DNA of 34,733 nt from Lachnospiraceae bacterium (lineage in GTDB: Bacteria; Bacillota; Clostridia; Lachnospirales; Lachnospiraceae). Where the stretch lies: NCBI GenBank assembly GCA_030537145.1, contig JAUNON010000027.1:1-34733 (forward strand), read 5' to 3'. The position numbers and the translations under genes are program-made. Below are positions 1 through 6,573 of this stretch, one piece after another; positions within the stretch are counted from its first letter, which is position 1, and each line of letters opens with the position of its first letter. The notes beneath the pieces are model-generated. The model saw nothing but the letters and a program-made list of their open reading frames with translations, searched no databases and was not told the origin of the DNA.

Positions 1-98
1 GCCTGGCCGTTGTACTCCGCCTGACTGCTCTGCTGTAATTTTTCAGGATCCTTTCCTGATGTACGCTCTTCTGTCCTTTTATCGTCTTTTTCTGTCAT
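1..98 (-). CDS. N-terminal fragment of an unidentified protein (cut by window edge)
   Basis: An ATG at 98 (reading leftward) is preceded by a strong Shine-Dalgarno sequence, GGGAGGG, four bases upstream. It opens a frame of 32 codons that runs off the window without a stop. The visible N-terminus begins MTEKDDKRTEERTSG and is very hydrophilic, rich in Lys, Glu, Gln and Ser, with no signal peptide or membrane segment yet. It lies 83 bases downstream of the sugar-phosphate transferase gene on the same strand, so it is probably the next gene of the polysaccharide operon. A cytoplasmic tail of a membrane protein such as a chain-length regulator or LytR-CpsA-Psr ligase would fit the context, but nothing seen proves it. 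Confidence 0.6.
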   Translation of the reverse strand, partial: MTEKDDKRTEERTSGKDPEKLQQSSQAEYNGQ

Positions 99-181
99 GA
101 AGCCCTCCCTTTTCTTCACAGACTGCCGCAGATCTTACAGCGGCTCTGCCGAACTGTTGCAGACAGTAATTTAGTTTACCC

Positions 182-1582
182 CTAATATGCATTTTTATTG
201 ATAAATCCCTTAAACACCGTGAGACAGAGGATTTTCACATCCAGTCCCATAGTCCAGTTCTCAATATAATAAATATCGTATTCAATCCTTTTTTTGATTG
301 AAGTATTCCCCCGGTAGCCGTTGATCTGAGCCCATCCCGTCATTCCGGGACGTACCTGGTGCTTTATCATATACCTGGGGATCTCCTCCCGGAATTTCTC
401 CACATATTGAGGCCGCTCCGGCCGGGGCCCCACCAGGCTCATGTCTCCCTTCAGCACATTAAAAAGCTGAGGAAGCTCGTCTATGCTGGTCTTTCGGATC
501 AGCCTGCCCACCTTCGTCACTCTCGGATCGTTTCTGGTGGTCCAGCCCTTCTGCTCTTCACTGGGCTTCTGCACCTCCATGGAGCGGAATTTGTACATCT
601 GGAACGGACGGTTATGCAGGCCCACCCGCTCCTGCTTAAAAATCAGCGGACCCCTGGAGGTGGCTTTCACCAGGATCGCTGTCACCAGCATAATCGGTGA
701 AAACAGCACGATACACACCAGCGCCCCCACAATATCCATGGCACGCTTAATCATCATATTAAACGTATTGGTCAGGGGCACATGCCGGATGTTGATCACC
801 GGAAGCCCCTGCAGATCCTCCGTATAGGGCCGTGTAGGAATAATATCATAATAATCGGGAATAAATTTGGTATGAACCCCCGATTTTTCGCAGGTGGCCA
901 CAATCTTCTTCAGCTTGTAAAATTCGCTCAGACCCAGGGTAATTGCGATCTCGTCCAGATTATTCCGTTCCAAAAGCGGTTCCAGACTGCCTGTAGGCCC
1001 GATCACCGGCACGTTATGATACAAAATCCCCGGCTGCACAGTGTCATCCAAAATACCGTTTACCTGATATCCCCACTGAGGATTCTGCACGATCCGGTCA
1101 ATATACTCCTCTGCCGCCTTACTGTAGCCCACCAGAATGATGTGCTTCAAATTCATTCCCCGGCGCCGGATATCCCTCAGCATCATGCGGATCACATTCC
1201 GCTCGATCACAGTTAGGGCAAAGTTGATGCCGATAAACATGAAGATCATGTTACGGGAAAAATCCTGTTCATTAATCAGATAGAGCACAAACATGAACAG
1301 CAAAAGGCCCACCGCGTTAGCACAGAAAATATTGCTGGCCTCCAGCCTCCGTCCCTGTACCCGCTTGGGCGTATAGAGATTAAACCCGTAGTAGAGCACT
1401 AAAAAGCCCGGCACCAGAAAAATCAGCGCAGACATATAGGTCTGCACCGGAAGAGCGCCGGCAGTTCCTTTTACAATGATATGAAACTGAATGTACCAGG
1501 CAAGCACGTAGGAAACCGCCACGATCAGCGCATCCAGCACCACATGCAGCCTATTAAAATATTTTTGATTATCCTTAATCAC
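182..1582 (-). CDS. Undecaprenyl-phosphate sugar-1-phosphate transferase (WcaJ-like)
   Basis: This is a polyprenyl glycosylphosphotransferase: it moves a sugar-1-phosphate, probably glucose- or galactose-1-phosphate, from a nucleotide sugar to undecaprenyl phosphate and so starts a lipid-linked glycan at the inner membrane face. Four or so N-terminal membrane helices (to about residue 130) are followed by a Rossmann-like CoA-binding-type domain (about 140-260) and a catalytic C-terminal domain that begins KRAMDIVGA. That domain carries the family hallmarks KFRSM, the Asp-Glu pair in SIDELPQL, VGPRPERP and RPGMTGWAQ. The ending IEYDIYYIENW is typical of WcaJ-type enzymes. A GTG at 1591 is possible, but the GTG at 1582 has GAGGTGA five bases upstream and is preferred; it gives 466 residues. 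It is the last complete gene of the cluster. The exact sugar cannot be read from sequence. Confidence 0.9.
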   Translation of the reverse strand: MIKDNQKYFNRLHVVLDALIVAVSYVLAWYIQFHIIVKGTAGALPVQTYMSALIFLVPGFLVLYYGFNLYTPKRVQGRRLEASNIFCANAVGLLLFMFVLYLINEQDFSRNMIFMFIGINFALTVIERNVIRMMLRDIRRRGMNLKHIILVGYSKAAEEYIDRIVQNPQWGYQVNGILDDTVQPGILYHNVPVIGPTGSLEPLLERNNLDEIAITLGLSEFYKLKKIVATCEKSGVHTKFIPDYYDIIPTRPYTEDLQGLPVINIRHVPLTNTFNMMIKRAMDIVGALVCIVLFSPIMLVTAILVKATSRGPLIFKQERVGLHNRPFQMYKFRSMEVQKPSEEQKGWTTRNDPRVTKVGRLIRKTSIDELPQLFNVLKGDMSLVGPRPERPQYVEKFREEIPRYMIKHQVRPGMTGWAQINGYRGNTSIKKRIEYDIYYIENWTMGLDVKILCLTVFKGFINKNAY

Positions 1583-1607
1583 TTCTGTCACCTCTGGGCA
1601 TCCGTTC

Positions 1608-2567
1608 TCAAAAATTGCCTATCCGCCGCAGCACATTGAACCAGAGCTCAAACTGTATCTGAACATAGTGCTTCAGATTTTTTTTCCGGAACACTACCTT
1701 ATTTTCTCTTTCGCACATCCGGAAGCCCTTGCGCAGGCCTCCCACATATTCCCCAAGGAATCCCTTTTTTGCAAAAAAACATATTTTGATCAAATAGCCC
1801 GCCGCCAGGAACGGAAGATTCAGTAAGATCTGGGGCAGGGGCATATTCTTGTAAATCAGGTACACGCTGTTGCGGGATGCGTGTTTCACCTTAAATGCAT
1901 TGTAGGCAGATCCGCTGGTGCCGCTGCCTGCATGATAAACCACCGCAGAAGGGATATAACGGTTTTCATAGCCTGCAATCCTGGCCCGGTAGCCAATATC
2001 GATATCCTCCAGGTAGGCAAAATGCTTCTCATCAAAAAGCCCCAGCTTCTCCAGAAGCTCCTTCCGGTAAATGGATGCACCCCCGCAGGCCGCAAAGATC
2101 CGTCTTTCTTTTGCATACCGCCCTGCCGGACGTCCTTTTCCCGCCGCAAAGGCCCAGCCCAGGGCACAGTAATAATCTCCCGCATCATCCAAAAGCATGG
2201 GCTGATCCATCTTCATCATCCGGGCTGCGCAGGAAAAACGCCGGGCATCCTGCCGGATCGCCTTTACCAGCTCCTCTACAAAGTTCTCCCGGCACGCCAC
2301 ATCATTATTCAGCAGAATCACATAAGGCGAATCCGAAAGCCGTATCCCTCTGTTTACCGCATGGCAAAACCCGGTATTTTCCGAAAGCCGGAGGATTCGC
2401 ACCTCCGGATAATTCTTCCGGACAAAGGCTACGCTTTCGTCCTTCGAACCATTATCTACCAGAATGATTTCAAAATCCTTCCGGGTCTGTTTCCGCAGAG
2501 AGTTCAGACACCCTTCCAGATATTTCATCCCGTTTAGATTCGGTATTACAACTGTTACTTCCTGCAT
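1608..2567 (-). CDS. GT2 glycosyltransferase, WbbL/rhamnosyltransferase-like
   Basis: A single-domain GT-A fold, family 2 glycosyltransferase of 319 residues. It probably adds one sugar to the lipid-linked glycan on the cytoplasmic face. The start VTVVIPNLNG, the nucleotide-binding DNGS, the metal-binding LLNNDV and the acceptor-region motif FAYLEDIDIGYRARIAG are all present. A hydrophobic stretch near residues 245-270 (PQILLNLPFLAAGYLIK) may anchor it to the membrane. A longer frame starting at 2606 would overlap the upstream gene and has no ribosome site, so the ATG at 2567, preceded by GGTGG, was chosen; this leaves 14 bases to the upstream stop. The resemblance to dTDP-rhamnosyltransferases is from the motif set only; donor and acceptor are unknown. 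Confidence 0.88.
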   Translation of the reverse strand: MQEVTVVIPNLNGMKYLEGCLNSLRKQTRKDFEIILVDNGSKDESVAFVRKNYPEVRILRLSENTGFCHAVNRGIRLSDSPYVILLNNDVACRENFVEELVKAIRQDARRFSCAARMMKMDQPMLLDDAGDYYCALGWAFAAGKGRPAGRYAKERRIFAACGGASIYRKELLEKLGLFDEKHFAYLEDIDIGYRARIAGYENRYIPSAVVYHAGSGTSGSAYNAFKVKHASRNSVYLIYKNMPLPQILLNLPFLAAGYLIKICFFAKKGFLGEYVGGLRKGFRMCERENKVVFRKKNLKHYVQIQFELWFNVLRRIGNF

Positions 2568-2581
2568 CTTCCACCAATTCC

Positions 2582-4396
2582 TCAGCCTTTCAGCGAATAA
2601 TTCCATTTGGACAGGGACAGGTTTTTGTTGTAGCAGGGATCTCCCTTACGCAGAATCTCTGTCCACCGCCCCCGCATATATTCAATTTCCTCCTGGAACC
2701 GGTGCACCTTCTCCCTGGTATCCTCTGCCCCTCTGGTCTTGGATTCATAATGATACATCTCCACATAGGGATCATAGATCACCAGATATCCGGCCTCCCT
2801 GATTTTCAGGCAAAAATCCACATCATTGAACGCAACGGCCAGCTTTTCCTCAAAACCGCCCGCCTCCTCCCAGGCACTGCGCTTCACCATCATGCAGGCC
2901 GCCGTAACAGCGCTTAGATCCTGCATCAGCGCCGCCTTATGCAGATAACCGGAATGGCTGCGCTTCATCCCCACAAACAGGCTGCCGGCGATCCCGCCGA
3001 TTCCTACTACGATGCCGGCATGCTGGATCGTATCGTCCGGATAATACAGCCGGGCTCCCACCACGCCTGCCTCGCTTCTCTGGCAGGTGCCCAGCAGCTC
3101 CTCCATCCAGCCCGGGGTAATTACTTCTATATCATTGTTCAGGCAGATAATATAATCGCCTTTTGCCTGCCGGATACCGAAATTGTTGATGGCCGAGTAA
3201 TTGAACTCCTTGTCCCAATACACCACCCGGACACGATCTTTTCCGTCAATGGACTTGTAATAATCAAAGGTCTCCTGTTTCGTACTGTTATTTTCTACAA
3301 GAATAATTTCATAATTGGAGTAGGTACTCTTCTCCCGGATGGAACGCAGACACTTTTCCAGCGTTTCCCTCTCATCCTTATTGGGGATGACGATCGAAAT
3401 CAGGGACGCTTCCCGCACCGGATAAGCCACCCGGTAAAAGCCCAGATCCTTCTTCAAAGTCACCTCTGCCGGTACTCCCTGACGTTTTAAATGGTCCTGG
3501 ATCGCCCGCTTCCCAGCCTCATAGGCATACATTTTACTCATGGGATTGTCTGCAGTAGAGGCCGCATGGGTCCGCCAGTGATACAGGATCTCCGGCACAT
3601 GTCCCACCTGCTCTGACAACTCCGCACAGCGGAAAATAAAGTCATAATCCTGGGCGCCGTCATATTCCTGCCGGAACCCGCCAGCCCTTTGGGCCACATC
3701 CCGCCGCACCACCAGCAAATGGCAGATATAGTTGTTGGAGCGAAGCAGGTCCGGATTAAAATCCGGCTTCAGATTAGGCTGAAAATGCTCTTTCAGATCC
3801 GCTGTCACCTTATCCTCATCCGTATAGACCATCCCGGCCTGCGGATGCCGCTCCAGATAGGCGGCAATCTCGTACAGTGCATTGGGTGCCAGAAGATCGT
3901 CATGATCCAGCAAGGCCGCATACTCTCCTGCCGCCATCTCCAGCGCCGCATTGCTGTTGGCGGCGATTCCGCCGTTTTCTGCCAGGGCTTTCCACCGGAT
4001 GCGCGTATCCCTTCCGGCATACTCCTCCAGAACCGTCCGCATCTTCTCATCCTCCGGACTGCCATTGGCAATGCAAAGCTCCCAATAGGGATACGTCTGA
4101 GCCAGCACGGAATCCATCATCTGGCGCAGGTATGCTTCCGGGGTGCGATAGGCCGGAACCACAATACTGATCAGCCGTTTTTCCTTCCAGCGCTTCTTTC
4201 TCTGGCGCTCCAGCTCCGGCTCCTTTGCCCGGTACTTTTCATACCAGGGGCCGTAGGGCACCTCCTCCGGCTCCATACGCTCCGACAGCTTCACCAGAAA
4301 CTCCTTTACGCCGAAATGCCGCAGATAGCGCAGTCCCTTCCGGATATTATACGGCTGCATTTTTTTTATATAGCTGATCCATTTGTTTCCTGACAT
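2582..4396 (-). CDS. Tandem GT2 glycosyltransferase (two catalytic domains)
   Basis: A 604-residue protein with two GT2 domains in series. Domain 1 (about 75-290) starts with ISIVVPAYRTP and holds ALLDHDDLL and YTDEDKV. Domain 2 (about 330-560) starts with ISIVIPNKD and holds ICLNNDIEV and VAFNDVDFCLKIRE. This architecture is typical of rhamnan- and galactan-type chain synthases in Firmicutes, where each domain can form a different linkage. It has no membrane segment. The first in-frame ATG (4408) lacks a ribosome site, whereas the ATG at 4396 is preceded by GGAGG five bases upstream, so it was chosen. It is one of three paralogous tandem GT2 proteins in the cluster and is the shortest, with only a basic 70-residue lead-in. 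Linkage specificity is not predictable here. Confidence 0.9.
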   Translation of the reverse strand: MSGNKWISYIKKMQPYNIRKGLRYLRHFGVKEFLVKLSERMEPEEVPYGPWYEKYRAKEPELERQRKKRWKEKRLISIVVPAYRTPEAYLRQMMDSVLAQTYPYWELCIANGSPEDEKMRTVLEEYAGRDTRIRWKALAENGGIAANSNAALEMAAGEYAALLDHDDLLAPNALYEIAAYLERHPQAGMVYTDEDKVTADLKEHFQPNLKPDFNPDLLRSNNYICHLLVVRRDVAQRAGGFRQEYDGAQDYDFIFRCAELSEQVGHVPEILYHWRTHAASTADNPMSKMYAYEAGKRAIQDHLKRQGVPAEVTLKKDLGFYRVAYPVREASLISIVIPNKDERETLEKCLRSIREKSTYSNYEIILVENNSTKQETFDYYKSIDGKDRVRVVYWDKEFNYSAINNFGIRQAKGDYIICLNNDIEVITPGWMEELLGTCQRSEAGVVGARLYYPDDTIQHAGIVVGIGGIAGSLFVGMKRSHSGYLHKAALMQDLSAVTAACMMVKRSAWEEAGGFEEKLAVAFNDVDFCLKIREAGYLVIYDPYVEMYHYESKTRGAEDTREKVHRFQEEIEYMRGRWTEILRKGDPCYNKNLSLSKWNYSLKG

Positions 4397-4449
4397 GGAG
4401 TCCTCCATGCATCTTCTGTCTGTTTTATTTTACAGGGGCTTGAACAGTT

Positions 4450-5583
4450 TTAGTTAAATCCCGGATAATCCAGAATACACTGAGCCACATATTCCACATC
4501 CTTCCAATCCAGGTTGTAGAACATGGGCAGACGCATCAGGCGCTCGCTTTCCCTGGTGGTATAAACATCCTCGCCATGGAACCGCCCGAACCGCAGTCCT
4601 GCCGCAGAGGTATGCAGCGGAACGTAATGGAAGGGACAGCAAACGCCCTTTTCTCTCATATATTTAATCAGCGCTGTCCGCTCCTCCAGATCCTTTACCT
4701 TAATGTAGTACATATGGGCATTGCAGGAGGCATAATCCGGAATAAAGGGCTGTTCGATGTACCCCGCCTCCGCCAGCGGCTTCAGCGCCTTATCGTAATA
4801 GTCAAAAATTCCGTGACGCTTCTGGTCAATGGCGTCTGCCGCCTCCAACTGCGCATACAGATACGCCGCATTCATGTCGCTGGGCAGATAAGAGGAACCG
4901 TAATCCACCCAGGAATATTTATCGATCTGGCCCCGGAAAAACTTGCTGCGGTTCGTTCCCTTTTCCCGCAAAATCTCCGCCGGCTCCAGGCATTCCGTCT
5001 GGTCAAATACCAGTGCGCCGCCCTCTCCCATGGAATAATTTTTCGTCTCATGGAAGCTGTAGCAGCCAAAATCTCCGATGGTTCCCAGCGCCTTTCCGTT
5101 ATAATAAGCGTTCACGCCCTGGGCGGCATCCTCCACCACCTTCAGGTTATATTTTTTCGCAATGGCCATAATTTCATTCATGGCACAGGACACGCCCGCA
5201 TAATGCACCGGCACAATGGCCTTCGTCTTTTCCGTAATCGCCGCCTCGATCTTCGTCTCATCGATATTCATGGTTTCCGGATGAATATCCACGAATACCA
5301 CCTTCGCTCCCCACAGAACGAACGCATCCGCAGTGGAGACAAACGTATAAGACGGCATAATTACCTCATCGCCCGGCTGTATTCCGCATAAATGCGCCGC
5401 CATTTCCAGCGCATGGGTGCAGGAGGTGGTCAGCAGCACATGATTGGCCTGGAACTTCTCCTCCATCCAGCGGGAGCACCGCTTCGTAAACTCACCGTCT
5501 CCGCACAGCTTCCCCAGATCAATGGCTTCCTTGATATAATCCAGTTCCTTTCCTACAAATGCCGGTCTGTTAAAATCAATCAT
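4450..5583 (-). CDS. wecE: dTDP-4-amino-4,6-dideoxygalactose transaminase
   Basis: A PLP-dependent sugar aminotransferase of the DegT/DnrJ/EryC1/StrS family, 377 residues, the full family length. Known WecE/RffA enzymes convert dTDP-4-keto-6-deoxyglucose plus glutamate to dTDP-Fuc4N. The sequence follows enterobacterial WecE closely by memory: FNRPAFVGKELDYI, GKLCGDGEFTKRC, QPGDEVIMPSYTFVSTADAF, VEDAAQG (Asp152), SFHETKN with the PLP lysine at 181, and REKGTNRSKFFRGQ. The ATG follows GGAGG nine bases upstream. Genes for making dTDP-4-keto-6-deoxyglucose (rmlA, rmlB) are not in the window, so the substrate must come from elsewhere. It sits just after two EmrE/ArnE-F-like genes, which suggests that the amino sugar is used in an undecaprenyl-linked form. 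The exact stereochemistry is inferred. Confidence 0.9.
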   Translation of the reverse strand: MIDFNRPAFVGKELDYIKEAIDLGKLCGDGEFTKRCSRWMEEKFQANHVLLTTSCTHALEMAAHLCGIQPGDEVIMPSYTFVSTADAFVLWGAKVVFVDIHPETMNIDETKIEAAITEKTKAIVPVHYAGVSCAMNEIMAIAKKYNLKVVEDAAQGVNAYYNGKALGTIGDFGCYSFHETKNYSMGEGGALVFDQTECLEPAEILREKGTNRSKFFRGQIDKYSWVDYGSSYLPSDMNAAYLYAQLEAADAIDQKRHGIFDYYDKALKPLAEAGYIEQPFIPDYASCNAHMYYIKVKDLEERTALIKYMREKGVCCPFHYVPLHTSAAGLRFGRFHGEDVYTTRESERLMRLPMFYNLDWKDVEYVAQCILDYPGFN

Positions 5584-5629
5584 CTCATTTTTCCTCCGTA
5601 TCTATACTATAATTCGTCCATTGCGGGAT

Positions 5630-6088
5630 TCAGCAAAAAAGATCCGAAAAGCTGCATCTCTCTGCGCCTACCGCTTCGGAAGCGACAGCTAATTCGCTTT
5701 CTGTCTCCGGCTCAGCCGCCGTTTTCTCCTTCATAGCTCCGCTGTCTATCAATCCGCTGGTATAAATGACACACCCAAGTAAAATAACGCCAAAACCGAT
5801 CCATCTTCTCTTCGGTATCCGCTCCTTCAGCATCAGCACCCCGAAGAGAGGAATCAGAATATAACTCACCCCTTCGATCATGGGGGAGAACGCATACGGA
5901 ACCTTTTTCAGAGCCAGCATGGTCAAAATCGTAGAAATAAAGAAGATTCCGTAAGACACAATCACTGTCAGATTCAAATATTCCCTGATTCTGCTGCTGT
6001 AGGTTTTATTTGCCGACTTTTTCAAAAGTACCTGAGCAAATGCGGATATCGTAACGGAAAGAAGCCACAGGGCAACGTATTTAAGCAT
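5630..6088 (-). CDS. Half-size DMT/EmrE-type transporter, second partner of a pair (ArnF-like)
   Basis: A small membrane protein of about 152 residues with four predicted helices (near 5-22, 36-56, 66-88 and 94-112) and a hydrophilic C-terminal tail rich in Glu, Ala and Ser. The pattern, with LLKKSANK after helix 1 and LKERIPKRRWIGFGVILLG near the end, is that of the drug/metabolite transporter superfamily in its single-repeat (SMR/EamA half) form. Known ArnE/ArnF pairs flip undecaprenyl-phosphate-aminoarabinose; others export drugs. The ATG at 6088 overlaps the end of the upstream paralogue gene by eight bases (ATGCTTAA), has GGGGGTGA six bases before it, and implies coupled translation of a heterodimer. 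Flippase function for an amino-sugar lipid is inferred from the wecE gene next to it. Confidence 0.78.
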   Translation of the reverse strand: MLKYVALWLLSVTISAFAQVLLKKSANKTYSSRIREYLNLTVIVSYGIFFISTILTMLALKKVPYAFSPMIEGVSYILIPLFGVLMLKERIPKRRWIGFGVILLGCVIYTSGLIDSGAMKEKTAAEPETESELAVASEAVGAERCSFSDLFC

Positions 6089-6506
6089 TTTCACTCACCC
6101 CCATCACGATTCCGGCCAGAATAATCAAAGCGCCCAGCACCATTTTCGGATTAACCGGCTCCCGCCAGATCATGGCAGCCCATATCAGCGAATAAATCAT
6201 GGTAATGGGCTTGTTCGTAAAAGCAAAGGTCAGCGACATATTCTTTAATACCTGCTGCCAGACCAGCGCAAAAACAAACGTAATCAGCAGCACCATCCCA
6301 TAATAAAGGAAAAATTCAAAAGAGAACGTCCTTTGACGGCCGGCCATTTTGGATGCCACACCTGCCAGTGAATTAATCAGCAGGCTCAGATGCAGGATAA
6401 AAAACCATTTTATGGGAACTTCCAGCTTTCCCTTCTTTCTTTTCTCCGATACCGCCCGGGATGCGGGCACAGGCTTGTCCGCCGGCGTTTTCCTTCGTTC
6501 AAACAT
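6081..6506 (-). CDS. Half-size DMT/EmrE-type transporter, first partner of a pair (ArnE-like)
   Basis: A 141-residue membrane protein. It has a basic, Pro/Lys-rich cytoplasmic N-terminus of about 30 residues and then four predicted helices (near 32-52, 66-87, 94-112 and 118-137). The segment FTNKPITMIYSLIWAAMIWREPVNP followed by GALIILAGIVMG matches the last half of EamA/SMR repeats. The frame could begin at 6569, but that falls in the promoter; the ATG at 6506 is preceded by GGAGAG and is preferred. It is the first gene behind the internal promoter at 6541-6569, and its stop overlaps the start of the second half-transporter. Together the pair most likely forms a heterodimeric flippase or exporter; the substrate is not shown by sequence. 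Confidence 0.75.
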   Translation of the reverse strand: MFERRKTPADKPVPASRAVSEKRKKGKLEVPIKWFFILHLSLLINSLAGVASKMAGRQRTFSFEFFLYYGMVLLITFVFALVWQQVLKNMSLTFAFTNKPITMIYSLIWAAMIWREPVNPKMVLGALIILAGIVMGVSENA

Positions 6507-6540
6507 TCTTTTCTCTCCAAATTTATATACAATAACTCTT

Positions 6541-6569
6541 ATTATAGCATTGAGCGTCAAAATCCGCAA
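6541..6569 (-). promoter_or_regulatory. Internal sigma-A-type promoter for the transporter-wecE half of the cluster
   Basis: On the minus strand TTGCGG, a 17-base spacer and a perfect TATAAT lie between the YfhO-family stop and the first half-transporter. Transcription would start near 6534, leaving a leader of about 28 bases with GGAGAG before the ATG at 6506. The -35 matches the consensus at three of six positions, the -10 at all six. It would let the downstream genes be expressed apart from the export genes. Confidence 0.65.
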
Positions 6570-6573
6570 TACC

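Noticed and set aside
99..181. Weak hairpin GCCGC/GCGGC between the WcaJ-like gene and the partial gene
   Set aside because: The stem is only five base pairs and has no T tract, so it does not support a terminator call.
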